Assembly: GCF_000002995.4 (NCBI RefSeq)
Contig: NW_025062477.1
Coordinates: 13,560,696-13,624,695 of the forward strand
Source of the DNA: Brugia malayi
Lineage: Eukaryota; Nematoda; Chromadorea; Rhabditida; Onchocercidae
Reading direction: 5' to 3'
Length of the DNA: 64,000 nt
Shown here: piece after piece, positions 1 through 13,115 of the stretch
Layout: the number at the start of each line of letters is the position of its first letter
Numbering within the stretch: position 1 is the stretch's first letter
Notes under the pieces: generated by a model
What the model saw: the letters and a program-made list of their open reading frames with translations, nothing else
What the model was told of the DNA's origin: nothing
Database searches by the model: none
Made by a program: the position numbers and the translations under genes

Positions 1-39
1 TCTTTTTTCCAATAATTTTTATTTATTTTATTTTTTAAG

Positions 40-748
40 ACGTGAAACTGACATGAATCCAGTACATGATTTGTTACTATCATCGCGTGTGGCACAAATC
101 GAACGTCAACAGCAGGCCAACAATTTGTGGTTTCAGCGACACTCTTTAGCATCAAATAGTCTGATTGGTGTTGATATTGTCCCAAGACGTTTAACGTCTC
201 AACCAGTAGTTTTCTTACCGCGTCACCACCAACCCATTATGGAGCTTGCTATGGTATGATTTCTTATTTCATTTTTTAAAACTATTTTTTGGTTTTCTTT
301 TTTATCCATTTGTAAGGAAATTTATTTCAGGTTCTGTTGCAGCCACATGATCCAACGGTTATTTTGGGTGGCAATGTGCCTACTTCTAATGATCCTGTAC
401 CAGTCGGCGCAACTGTTGAACAAATCAATCGTTTTTCGACTACCTACAAATATATCAAAGAGAATGATATTCCCGAAAACGAACAAGAACGTTGCACGGT
501 TAGTTTGAACTTTTTATCCTCCATTTATATCAATGCATTTGTTATCACTGATCTTTTCAAAGCCACTTCACAGAATTGTTCAGGTATGCTTGAATGATTT
601 CGAAATGGACGAAGAAGTTCGAGCTCTTCGCTGCAATCATGTATTCCATGTCGTTTGTATCGATCGTTGGTTGGTGTACAATAAAAAATGCCCGGTCTGT
701 CGTTTAGATGTGGATAAAACAAACGTAGTATCAGTGGTATCCCTGTGA
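40..748 (+). CDS. RING-H2 finger protein, C-terminal part (5' end outside window)
   Basis: Three exons are visible: 40-253, 331-498 and 584-748, all joined in phase 0 by GT-AG introns. The last exon ends in TGA at 746-748. Across the exon 2/3 junction the protein reads ERCTVCLNDF, then RCNHVFH, then KCPVCRLD, which supplies all eight metal ligands in the order C-C-C-H-H-C-C-C. This is the RING-H2 arrangement of E3 ubiquitin ligases of the RNF38/RNF44/Arkadia type, where the RING sits near the C-terminus as here. A TTTTTTAAG acceptor at 31-39 and an open frame through it suggest that the ATG at 53 is internal and that the gene continues upstream. The region before the RING is low in recognisable features. 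The substrate is unknown. Confidence 0.85.
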
Positions 749-1921
749 TTCGTATTAGTAAATGGTCGATGAATTTTTAATATCTTTCAATCTTTCATTA
801 TAGGTTAATTTTCTGTTCTTCCAAACTACTTTTTTTTTATTTTCGTATTTCTCATGAATCTGTATATTCCTTTTCAAGTAAGGTCTTCAAAATAAATTGA
901 TATTGTGAATGTACTGGTGGGCTAGAAATAGCTAGAAAATTTTTGTCGGTGTTTTGATATTTTTCTCTGAATATTCATTTTCATTTAGTATGAAAGGAAA
1001 CAAACTCTAATTTCGATTTCTTATATTTGTTATTTCCTGTGCTTTCATTTATTCTTATTCAAATATCGCGGTGATGAAATTTTATACCGTCAACATTTTA
1101 CACTTCCATTTTCTTTTTTGATTCCTTATCTTTCATTTTTGGTGATACCAAACTAGATATTTTCTTGTTCTCTCACATAGTGTTTGAAACAATTTTAACA
1201 GTTCTTTCAATAAATGAAAATTTTTAGATGTGTTTTCTGATAAAGTTTTTTTATGAAATGATAAATCTAGTAGTGTGTGGTACACTGTCAAAAATTTCCA
1301 GCATGTCAGCGTCTCTGGTCTTCTTAGAGCTTATCATAAAGATTGATGACTACTTTCTCAAAATACTGCCCCCGATTTTTTAAGAAAATTACTGCTGTGC
1401 ACGTAGTTTAGCCGCAGTAATCATGGAAAGGAAGTGGCTATTTGTTTTCCGTTATTGTCTGGTCTGATAAAAGTTGTAACTGCGTGTGCTTACAAATGTG
1501 GGAGAAAGAGGAATATTAAGTTTGCATAATATAAGCGTGTTTCAGATGTGCTTCAGGTTGATATATTGTTTATTAACTATTTTACCAATTGTACCGTTAC
1601 CGGTCATCTTTATGCTAAGGTGATCCAGTGGCTATGTGAAATTATGTAGGCTATGGATGCAGAAACTCAGAAGTGATGGGTTGTGGATTTTCCAGTATTG
1701 CTTTACTATAACCGAGCGAAACGTTGTTGGTTATAGTTCTTGCACCCGTCAAGGTCTGGAACCGGCCTTATTTCAAAATTATTGTTTATTAGTGTAGTAA
1801 TAGCTTTGTCAAATTTTTTCCACTTGTATTAGGATTTTATCCTTAGGCTTGTTTAAAGTGTCTATAAGATTTGTTCCAACGTGCTTTGACTTCTCTCTCG
1901 GTGTCAGTCAGTACCGTGAGC
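749..1921. other. RING 3' UTR and intergenic DNA, no gene seen
   Basis: Apart from the polyadenylation signal, I see only AT-rich sequence without extended open frames, splice-supported exons or recognisable domains. Confidence 0.6.
891..896 (+). other. Candidate polyadenylation signal (AATAAA) of the RING gene
   Basis: A canonical AATAAA lies about 140 bases after the RING-gene stop codon on the same strand. No other gene is nearby to claim it. Confidence 0.5.
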
Positions 1922-2202
1922 ATGAATTTTATGAAATTCTCTGTTCTGTACATTGCTTTTTTGCCCAAATTTCTGGGTACTTCTGGAGCGATTGAATTAT
2001 GTCAGCCAGGACAGATCATTTATTTGTTCGTTTTGGACGCTTAGTAGGAAAAGCAATGGTACAAGAGAGACGACAAGCGGGCAACGCTTATACTAAGTAC
2101 ATTTCACCATCATCATGCGAGAATTGCCACAAAACTATTTTTCTGGTGCTTAAAATAAGCCAGCCGTCATACCTTGATATGTGTGCACGTCATAACAGCG
2201 CA
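1922..2202 (+). CDS. Weak candidate: secreted RFamide-like peptide precursor fragment
   Basis: Two overlapping open frames are seen. From the ATG at 1922 one frame gives MNFMKFSVLYIAFLPKF and then LGTSGA, which looks like a signal peptide, but it stops at 2039-2041. In another frame, from 1999, the protein begins MSARTDHLFVRFGR; FVRF followed by Gly and Arg is the processing pattern of amidated FMRFamide-like peptides, and the stretch before it loosely resembles myosuppressins. This second frame has three cysteines further on (SCENC and DMC) and runs into a plausible donor, GCAG then GTAATG, at 2203. No intron joins the two frames cleanly, so either an upstream exon is missing, there is a frameshift, or this is chance. 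The function is not assigned. Confidence 0.22.
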
Positions 2203-5200
2203 GGTAATGTGCCACTTCCTTTTCGAGCAACAGCTTCTCTTAACCTTTACCCTCTCTCTCTAAATTTAATTTTCATCCTGTTACTTTATGCAGGCTTTTT
2301 TATTCGTTCAGATCTCATTTCCGTACTTATCCGTCACTCATTCCTGCTGTAACTTCCTTTGTCAAATGCTTATCGAACCTTTAGTCGATTCTCTCTCTCC
2401 TTTCCTTCAGTGATTAACATTTTCCGCTTCACTTTTATGCATCGCATCTACTGGAATTTGTTGTTCACTTCATTTCATCGCAATAGTGCAAAGAAAAAAA
2501 AAAACCAAACAGTGATTTCTTAAAGATTACAATTTCTATTGTTTGCTTGACGATTTCCTGAAGTCCTGAAGCAGATCAGGAATAAGAGAACTGTAAAGCA
2601 CATAAGGGTTCTGCAGGAAATGTTCTTCCCTAAAAATAATATTATAATTGCAGAAAACAGAATAATTCATAGCAATAAACCAGTGAATCGGTTTCTGTGA
2701 GAGATATAAAACATTTAGAGAGAAAATTGATTTAGAGAGATATAAAACATCGATTTTTCTGTTACTGTTATCCTTAAATTTTAGCGATTAGGAAATTCGC
2801 TAGTCTTAACTTTGGATTTATTAGTTGGGATTAATAAAGCTTCTTGCTACATGTCCTAATAATATCGGCATTTAGGCTAAACTATTATTTACCATTCACC
2901 GAAATTGTTTAACGAATATTGAAATTATATATGAAATTATAAATAAATTATAAATAACGGATATCGAAATTATTCAGGATATTATAAATAATCGAAATCT
3001 ACATTGCTCTAAACGTTTTAAACAAATATCGGTTTTTCTAATGATATATTTTATACATAATTAAAATATGAAAATAGAAGCCTACTTCATGTTTACAAAT
3101 ATTTGTTTTGCTTCATTTTGAGAGCTATTCTAGGGAGGATATAGCACTGTCAATTTTTGTACACATGTTTAATACAGAGATTTGGGACTTGACTATTTGC
3201 TAATCATGTATGATTTAAGGCTTGTATAATTTATCAGATATTGAGGAGTAATGTATAAGGATGTTATTGATTTGACTTAGATTTCAATATAAGTTCTTTA
3301 AATCAATTAACTTCATTAAAAATGAATGCGAATTGTTACTATAGCTCTGTGGATTTTCGAGGTATGAATTGTCATCTTGAAAGATGATGTCTCTTTTTAG
3401 ATTTTTCCTTTCTTCAGAGAACAGTCGAAAATAGAAGAAATAACATAATTAGGAATGGCGAAGTAGCAGAAATTGGGAATGTATTAAAGTGTGGGTTTGC
3501 GAAACAATGTGCTATATAGTAGTGTCGACAGGTGCAGGTGTCAACAGATTAGCAAATACTTTTGCAATGTTTTGCTGGATCTTCGTTATCCTAAACATAT
3601 GTACAGAAATTGACAGTGCTGTAAAACTTAGCTCTCAAAATGAAGTAAAACGATTATTTGTAAACATGAGAAGTCTAGGCATTTTTTTTTTTTTCATATT
3701 TTTTTTAAGCTTTATTTTTTTCATATTTCTAAGTTAATTATGTATATTTATCGCTCATTACTCTAGTAAACATTATTTTTCTTTCAATGTTTTCCAATAT
3801 GGTAATCTCGGGATTTATGATATGATGCAGTATATAAAGCCAGATATTTCAACTCTTTAAATTATATCTGTGGGTTTTATATTACTTCAGCTCCATTCAT
3901 TTATCAGAGTCGTTGCTAGGAAAATCAGTCATCTCTTTCATCCAAGCACTAAAATTAGAAATTTTGTTAAATAGAATAACAAATAGTAAGACTAGCTATA
4001 TATAAACGATTGCATATATCCACTTGACCAAGAACACATGGACAAATTAAACCTCTTCCAATACTTTAGGAAAAGTTACATCTTTGCCACACACTTGGAA
4101 CGATGAAGATAAATTAATTTCGAGTCTGAAAAATGACAGGATATAATAATGTAATATTTATTAATTCTGATGAATGGATAGAATTTAACCTTGAATCATT
4201 TTTCTGAAATTTAGTAGAGTTTCATTTATAAAAAATCAGTGAACCTCTCTAAAAATCTCATTGATAACATATCTCGGAAAGAAAGTTAAACAAGTTTATT
4301 ATTTAGTATAGTTAATAAACATTCCATTTAGAGCTATAGAATCAGTTATGAAAAATAAACATTGCAGTACGAGATGCTATGTTGAGTTTAATTCTCAAGT
4401 TACCATCCCTTTTTGCTTTTGATTTTAAATAAATACCTTGGGTGGTTTTCTTGAGCTAAATTTTGAAATAACCTCAAAAGATAATTTTATTGATTCTTCG
4501 CAGTCTCTTCTAGTGAATGCTTAATTCTTAAATTTTTAAAGCCAGTTTTTAGTTTGGACAGCAATTTACTCATTAAAAAGTACCAAAAGTAGCAGTTCGA
4601 ATCAAGCTATCATCTTTTGTTTTTCTTTTTTAAATATGTACAGTTGAACATCAAATCTGGCCGGAAAAAGTTAATAGTAATATAATTTAATAATAACTAC
4701 TGTTTTAGAAATAACTTCACTTAATAATGATAACTATTGTGTTTTTATTTTTCTGAGAATTCCTTCAAGCTTTTCAGTCCACTTACATGACTCAACTGTG
4801 TGAATTGCCTTTCAGATTTTTTAACTGCAATAGAATAATTCATGAACTTTTTTCGGAGATCGAAAGGTATAAATTTGATCAATGATAATCTTCTTTAGTA
4901 TTGCACAATCCTTTTTGGTACCCGTTTCAATGATACTGCTCTGTTTCTTTTACCGTTCACCGCTTCTTTCATTGTACTGGTAAATTGTTAAAGTAAAATA
5001 GCAAAAAAAAGAACAAAGTCTTCTGAATTAGGTGCCGTGTAATTTGCTAATTAGCTGCTTATTTTCTCCTTTTTTTTCAGTAAAAAAGAATCAAATAATT
5101 AATTTATTCATTACAGAGAATATTCATTCCATTCAAAAATTTACATACATATTTGATATGAAAAAGAAGACATACACTTGAGCAAATAAATAAAATGAAA

Positions 5201-7341
5201 TTTTCTTTTAAGAAAGTTGTTTCATCGAAATGCTGCAAAACTTTACAACAATCTAAAAATTGATCGATTTTAGAAGTAAGAATAATGGTGAATGGATGAA
5301 TCAGGTCTTTTCATAAGAACCAGGTATCTTAAGGTATCATCACTAAAAGATGAGAAGTGATTATAGGCAGAAGTGTTGTGCATCAGGGAAGGTTCATATT
5401 GCCGAGAAATGGGACATCTGTCATTTAACGATGACAGCGCTCCTTGCAAGTTACAAACACATGATGTTTCATTGTCCCTCTCTCTCCCTTCATTTCTGCT
5501 TGCATCCATTTGCGGTTACTAAGTTAAGCCATTAGGGAGATTCATTCATCTTTGTCAGGTTTAATAGTTATGATGGCGCTTGTTGTTTCATCCAGAAATG
5601 TTGAAATAGGTGAAACATCTTTGTGTCTTTTAAACTGATCTAAACTATAGTCACCGCATTGCTTAATGAAAGAGCTGAATATCTCATCAAGTATTCCTTT
5701 GACAATTTCACAAAAATTTCGCCTTTTCTATCCAAGCAAGCAAATCCGAAATTTCACTTTAGAAGTGGAGGATAATGACAGAATTATCGATTTAATAATT
5801 GTATTAACTATTTAAGCACTTGAGGAAATGCCACTGTTTGATGAGATACTGAACAGAAATTGAAATTTTGAAAGCACTTCAAGAAATTTAAAAATTTCAT
5901 CTTTTTCCTATTTCAAAGATTTTTTTTCTCCAGTAAAAGCTCATTGTTTGGTGAACCAACTTCATAAGAATCCTCTCTAATGATACAGAAAAATGCTTTT
6001 CAAAGATTTATTGATTTACGATCAGTTGATTAATTAACGTCAATAACTTCGCTATCAAAATATGCTAAGTAGCACAAAATGTGCCAAAAATAATGAACTG
6101 TGGATGAAATGGAGGAGAAGATGATCGTTATTAATGGAAGCTATTATTACTGTTAAATAAATTTTTGTATCTCTCATGATACCTTTCATACTTGATCCTT
6201 TCGCTTCATAAAGAATTATTGCTGCAATGATTCAATTTGTTTTTGTTACCTGTTCTTTCGGTGACACTCATATATTTTAAATCAAATTTTGTTAAACCTT
6301 TCAGAATTAATTTTGCCAAAACGAAAAGTTTTACTTCATTCTGCCATCTGCAATCATATTTTGATCACTTTTTCTCACTCATAATTTGTTATTCAGGAAA
6401 GCAAACAAAGCTAAATTAACCGGTTTAACTGAATAGACAGAAATATTCAGCCTTATTAAACAGGTGAAGGGAATTAAGTTTAGGACTATTAATTGATTAT
6501 ATCAGTACCACTCCAATTGTCATCTGATGACATCAAAATACCTGATAGCACAGGAGAAAAGGACAGAAGGAAGAGCAAAAGGGTCGAAAGTGACAAAATT
6601 GATTTTATGGTTAAACAGATCGAATAAGTGATGATAAGATATCATTTGAATATGTGACAAACAGAAAGGGACAATTCCACTTGGTAATTCTCATCGTAGA
6701 TACCTTTGTGATTTGGAAAATGAATAATCATTGTTATAGAAACTAACCAATGCATATTCGTCGCATGAGCCTGGTAACTACGGTAGTATTTGTGGCATAG
6801 TGATTCAGCCTGGGGTGACAGGTTTTGTTGATATCTGGTATGACGGATGAGTGGTGGTGATAAGTCAGAATGGTTGCTTGATAAACGCGTTCATTTAGGC
6901 AGTTGTTGGTTAGATTTATACTTTGTCCTTCTTGAAGTCCAATCCAATCATATTAACCTTGTTTACATTATCTTCATGCACACACTTATTATCTTTTGGT
7001 TTTTAATCCCATTTCTCGTTTTTATTTCAGAAAATTGATTGTAAGCGTATTATTTATTTTCATTATATTTGAAAATAGCTCAAAGTCGAAACCAGATAAT
7101 TCTCACTATCTTTTAAGGCCATTCGTCCATTTCCTTTTGAAGTTTATTACTGTGATTTAAAGAAATATGCACATTAAAACTAAAATAGGCCAGGAATTTT
7201 TTCTCATTCAATGTATTGTAAATATTTTTTAAGCCGTGGTCAAATTAACCGATGTCTACAAGGAGAATAAAGATATGGACTTTTGTCCCATCATTGTCAT
7301 ATTATTATTATAATTAGTCCTCATTATATTTGTATTTTCAG
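2203..7341. other. Long gene-poor region; may hold the PHACTR 5' exon
   Basis: No convincing multi-exon gene is seen. Scattered open frames of 60-117 codons have AT-biased, low-complexity or unrecognisable products and no supporting splice pattern. One possible PHACTR first exon starts at the ATG at 6847 (MSGGDKSEW) with a GTTGCT donor in the phase needed by the exon at 7342, but this is only a phase match. Confidence 0.5.
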
Positions 7342-9536
7342 GCCATTTGCAATTTCAACACATTCAAGAAACAAAGTTTATAATGTTATGTTAAAATCTC
7401 AACTTGAAACGAAAGCTGATATAAAGAAGGAAACGACTGAATCAAAAAATATAGAAGGTTATATCTATTGAATACAATTAAAGAATTTCCAAATAACAAA
7501 ACATTTTAAAGCTATCCATCTTGAAAGTGAAATGAACTGTGACTAAATTTTCTAATTCTCCAGTGCTTGATTTATTCACGAAAATTGTTTCATTCATCTG
7601 TATTTTCTAACCTCTAATCCGTTTTATAAGGAGTACAAAATTCCATTTATACAGCAATAAATTGTTTGGCTTTCATGAATCTTAAATACTTATGTTTCCA
7701 AAAATCTGTCTTTTCAGACATAATGAGTTTTGGTGACTTCATTTTATTCATCTCTGGCCTTTAAATTTTGCATAAACCGCCTAAACTAATTTCAGTTTTT
7801 GAGGAGACAAGTGGGATAGTCACAACTGCTAATGTGGAATTTAGTTCCGACAGAACTACTGAAAAGTAGGTGAAAACTTTTCCTTAGCAAAGTGATTCTC
7901 TGGAGTAGTCCGTTTTCTATTATTTCAAAGGGTTGCATTTTATAAGAATAGTTTCATGAAAAAAAGAATATAGATGAGTAACAAATTAAAGTTCCTTTGA
8001 TATTTTTTTTTTCGAAGTTCATAAGCAGAACAATGATTTTTCAGGTCACGATACAGTCGTAGGAGGCACTCTTATCATGTGTTTGGCAATTCGTTAAAAT
8101 CAGGCAAATTTTGGTTACGCCTTTTTCGGCCATGGAAGTGGCGAAAACGACATCAGAGAGAACGACTACGGTTAATTCATATTTTTAAATTTGTGTGTGA
8201 GATTTTGTGTTGCTTTCAAACCAAGATATAGAAATAGCTTTAATATTAGCAGAAGTACACTGAAATGCTGTGTACTTGTCATACATCTACACAACTTAAA
8301 AGTCCTGTTTCCTTGAGTTTTTTTTACTTAATAGGTGTTATTGTTAACACTGCAAAACTATCATTTTTTGCAGTAAGGTTTATATATTGCGGTAAGATTA
8401 GAACGCATATACTTAAATATTAATTTCTTGTGAACATATAACATGTGTGTTCGTTTGATTGATGTAATTAAGTTATGGAAACTTTGTCAAGTTTAGCAGC
8501 CATACATAAAGAGACGAAGCATTTAATTCTAATATTTATTCATAAAAGTAGCTTTCTGAAATCTACCACTATAACTATGAATACTTAGAAGTTGGATTAT
8601 ACAGCTGCAATTGCTTTTTAGACGAGTTACAAGTGATCATAGGCAAGAAAATTCACCACCCGCTATCATACGTTCATCTTTCAGCACTTTGGAATCACTC
8701 TTCTCTGTTCCAGATGTTGATGGTTGGTTTTCTTAATTTTGGAAAACAAATATTCGCTTAACTATTCAAAATATTTTTTCTGATGCCTCCATTTTGTAGG
8801 TGAGCAGTAAATTTTAATCGACTGTGAAGATAGTTTTGAATCGTTCCTATGGTTTGTTTCTCTGTTTTTTTGTCAAAATATGCTTTTTTTTTTTCAGTAT
8901 TTTGCTCTCATATATTTGCTCTTCATATATATCTTCATATATTTATTTTGCTCTACAGTTATAGCTCTCACTTCTGATAAGTTATTTATTCTTCAAAAAC
9001 ATTACTAGGAATATAGTTATAAGTACTTGAAATTTCTTTTAGGGCTTCAATTAATGATCAGCTTACACTTAATGCATAGAGTCAGTAACATTATTATGTT
9101 TTTATGGATGAATCGTATTTTGTTATCTGTGCTGAAATTAAATGATTTATGCAGTTTACCGCTGTATGAGTACTAGTAAAACTTGGTTTAAATTCCTTTT
9201 GTGAAAAGATTGAGGAGTTCATTCCTATTTTGAAGGGCTTTTATAGGTATTTTTCACTACTTTGTTAGATAGGTAGTGTTAGAACATCAGTGATAGTTTC
9301 AAATCACATGATATCCATTTGCAGTTTGGAAACATTCATTCTTTTAGTATTGTTTACCAGGTCTCTTTATAACCACCGTTGAAGTAATTAATTGAACTGT
9401 TGAATTTTATAAATTTAAACTCAATTTAACGTCAGTTTTTATTCCCCTCCATTTGGTACTCTGATCTATAGTTCGAAAGTTGTGAAATTATTGAATAACT
9501 AGAAATTTTTGTTTGCAATAAGTGCGTTCTCCACGC

Positions 9537-9571
<35 letters not shown>

Positions 9572-11964
9572 AGGAAAGAAAGAAAGAAGTTGAGGAAGTG
9601 CATCTCTACCCTTATAATCTTTGATGTTCATTAGTCGATCAATTATTATAGCTGTAAAGAAAATTTTATGGCTTGCTGAAGACGAAGAAGTCAGGCTGCT
9701 TGCTGGCAGGAAATTTTATATCTATATTTCAGATTTGTCTCTTTTTGTGTCTTACTTTATTTATTCAGTTATCAGTAATCCACATGATCTTTGAACATTT
9801 AGCTTTTTTTTCCAAACAATTTCCATTGCGGTCGTCAGGCGGATCTGTTTTCTTAGGGTTTAAATCATCATTTTCGGTTACAGAAACTTTCAACGTTAAA
9901 TACACTATTAATTTATTAATTTTCTTTAAACCTTTTGCAGAGACATACAGGCCAACACAGTGGAACTGTTTAAATTCGTCGACCCAAGCGCCCGTTCGAA
10001 TAAACTTGGATTCATTAAAGGGGTAAAACAATTCTCATGAGAACACTTTTTTGCTGTAATTTCTTATCGTAATTGTTTAGCAGAGTTATATCAACTGAAA
10101 AAGTTTTATCGTCTAGGTTTCAGAGGAAGCTCTGGTGGAAATATTCTCCGCTTGACTACTGAAGAAGTAGTAGTATCACCGGTTCAAAAAGTTGTAATTG
10201 TTGAGCACAGAGATGCACTTAATGCGGGTAATTTAGCAAGTGTCAAGGATGTGGAAATAGATGCTGGTTATCTTACGGCGGGAAATTTGGAAGATTTTGA
10301 GGCTGCTTCCATTGCTCAAAGTAATTTTTAGAAATTTTGTGGAGAACTAGTGTATTTTGTACAAATTTCTGTTGTGATTTTTTCTAAAACTGTTATTTTT
10401 GCAGCCGAAAAGCTTAATCAAGAGAGGGAGAGCATAAATGGTGGTCAGCTTACCGATCAGGAATGCATAACTTTCCAGTTGGATCCCAGAGAAATGAAAA
10501 CTGCGGTTGTTGAAGAAGTCGTTGCAAAAGAGCCTGATCTGTCAGCACGACCAAATAAGCCAGTGCTAAAGAAGCCTGGTGCACCTAGTAGATTCAGACT
10601 TGTGAAACGAACACCGAGTCGAAAAATGCGCCTGAGCGAAAGGATTTCGGGAGCAGTAGATACTGATCGTCCTGATCAACTATTAAGGTGATTTTTTTTT
10701 TTTAATTTCGAGTATTGCTAGTTAAAAAAGTTAATTTCTAGAGAAATTTGTCGAATATAATATGTTTTAGCTGTAATGGACCGAGGTTGCCATCCAGACT
10801 GACTGATGATAGCGATAGTGATACAGACATCCAGTATCGCGATGATAAATTAAGCAAATGTGGTATTGGTTATAGTACGAATCCAGCCATTGCAAGTCGT
10901 ATCGTACCGTATCATTTATCTAGTGAAGATGATGAAGATGTTCCATTGAGTATGTTGTGTATATTAAAAGAGTGAAGCAAGTTTTGACTAGTGATATTTC
11001 ACTATATTTTACGTGTATTTTTAGCAAGTTTTGCATTACGGGTAACCAGAAAGGACACATTTGCGAAAATGTTGAATGTGCCTGATCCTGTCGATGACAT
11101 TCCGAATCAAACATCCGATGAAAGACGGCGACTGATGCACAAAGCAAGTATTAAGTTGGAAAGGTTCCTTTTTATTAAATATACTTTCACTGAACACTAG
11201 TAATTTCAGTCTTTTAATAATAAATTCCCAACAAGCATATCAAATTTGTAGGAAGTTGAGTGAACGACCTTCTGTTGAAGAAATGGAGCAGCGTAATATT
11301 TTGAGAGCCAAAGATGCTTCGATTTCTTCCAAAATAGCCATGGACGAAACACGTAGAGTCCTCTTGCGTAAGGTAAATATATGTTTCAGTTGTTGTATTC
11401 ATTTGGTGCATATAATTTATTAATGTTATTTGTTGTATATATTTGTTGTTTGGAATTTATAGTGCAGGCCGATCTGATTGAAATCAAGAGTGTTTGTTAC
11501 TTTCAGCTCAGTTTCCGTCCAACAGTACAAGAGCTAAAGGATAAGCAGATAATCAAATTTAATGATTATGTGGAAGTAACAGAAGCGGAAGCATATGATC
11601 GAAAAGCAGATAAACCTTGGACAAGATTGACACCAGTTGATAAGGTTTAACAGTTTTCATTGCACTGACAGAACTGACTACATTTTCAGCAATCTATTGA
11701 TTTGGAAAAATAATTGAAATATTTTGTCATTACAGGCACTGATCAGGAAGGAACTTAATGATTTCAAGGCAACAGAAATGGATGTGCATGAAGAAAGCCG
11801 TATATTTACACGGTATTTCTTTCAATTTTGTTCTTTAGTTTGCATAAACGAAAAAAGATTTCTACCTTGAAATGACTTTTTCAATATGTGATAATAATGA
11901 TGACAAGAAACTTCTTAACTACTTGCATCAGATGATAAGTGTTTTCAGGTTTCATCGCCCATGA
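7342..11964 (+). CDS. PHACTR-family phosphatase and actin regulator (start exon uncertain)
   Basis: Thirteen exons chain in phase: 7342-7457, 7796-7865, 8045-8170, 8622-8722, 9941-10022, 10124-10320, 10405-10687, 10771-10949, 11025-11163, 11252-11372, 11507-11644, 11736-11812 and 11949-11964. Family hallmarks are a basic N-terminal KFWLRLFRPWKWRKR block and, at the C-terminus, two RPEL actin-binding motifs (SERPSVEEMEQRNIL and SFRPTVQELKDKQII). These are followed by the PP1-binding tail (NDYVEVTEAEAYDRKADK, then PWTRLTP) and the terminal RFHRP. PHACTR proteins bind G-actin through RPELs and recruit protein phosphatase 1 through the tail. The usual N-terminal RPEL after the basic block is not seen, and the first of the three C-terminal repeats is eroded (FAKMLNVPDPVDDIPNQ). 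The middle is acidic and Ser/Asp-rich. About 548 residues are visible; the initiator exon lies upstream and is unproven. Confidence 0.92.
9537..9589. repeat. Compound AT / AG / GAAA microsatellite in a PHACTR intron
   Basis: An (AT)n run passes directly into (AG)n and then AAAG-type repeats within the intron between the exons ending at 8722 and starting at 9941. Confidence 0.9.
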
Positions 11965-13115
11965 AGTTGTAATCTATGCATTTTCTATTCCAGATGCTGA
12001 GATCATGACACCTCGTTTTATTACTTTTTTCCCATTGTTCTGCCACCATTCATTATTGTAAGAATCCTTTATGCTCTGATATTTAAATTAAGAATTATAA
12101 ACTTTATTTCCAATGATTCGAGTCCATAAACAAGCCTTCCTTCTTGCACCACTGATAAAGATCATGACATTGTTTTTAAAAATTTGTGCTCTATTTCTTA
12201 TGCGATTTTGTAACGTTTATTTTTTCCAGTTCTTTATGTCATTCCTTTGAAACATACCGAGCAAATGTCACGACAGTAACGGCCCCCAATGTGGGGGTTT
12301 GGCCTATATGTGGTAATAGTCAAAGAAACATGTATTCTTGTAAAATTTATCTCAACATTCAAACTGTGATGGACTTCTCCATATGTGGAAACCGAGAAAT
12401 ATATGTATATGAGTTGATAATAACTCTTCTGAATCAAAGGTGTTAAGTAAAACACTTCTTATTTCTTATTCCGTTTCTTCACTGTTCTCGAAACGTTCTT
12501 TCTTGTGTATAAGTGTTTTTTAAATGGCAATTATGAGATGTTTTAGTCATAAAGTGATACACAAAGCATCTCATGATGTTGTATTTCTAAACTCGCTCTG
12601 GAGACCAAGATTAGTACTACAGTTACTCCAAGACTTCCCCATTAACACTTTTTGTGAAAGCTGTAATTTCTCTTTTCACTCCCATTTGCATTATTGGTAT
12701 CACATGATATGGATAAACTTCTCCCCCTTTAGTATATATATGTCCTGTAATTGATTTAGAACTAGCACCGGCAATGATAACTAATTAGTTGTGAAGTGAT
12801 AGACAAAGTGATGATCTAAGGAAAATTAGCCATATATAAATAACGAATTCACTCCAAAAGAGTTAGTACATAAGAGATTTTTTCTCAGCAATTACTACAG
12901 TGATGAAGTTAATATATAGTCCTTAACACATGACAACTCTATTATTTTGGAAAAAGTTTATACGAGTAGAAGCATGATTTAAAATCGTAAAAATTAATGA
13001 TAAGACACTGAAACGTCTACAACTCGAATTGGCCATGGTTATTCTGCAGATACTCGCAAAAAACTTAAATTCAAGACGTAATATTTGATTGAAATGCATA
13101 AAAAATGTAAAGACG
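11965..13115. other. Intergenic DNA between convergent PHACTR and prefoldin genes
   Basis: The two genes converge here, so this holds both 3' UTRs. A short CCCCC-AATGT-GGGGG inverted repeat near 12283-12297 is the only local structure I noticed. Open frames at 12186-12446 and 12524-12754 give no recognisable protein. Confidence 0.6.

Noticed and set aside
9765..10031. Minus-strand 88-codon open frame
   Set aside because: It overlaps a splice-supported PHACTR exon on the plus strand and has no recognisable content.
12283..12297. CCCCC-AATGT-GGGGG hairpin
   Set aside because: It is a short inverted repeat in eukaryotic intergenic DNA; no RNA gene or known regulatory context supports it.
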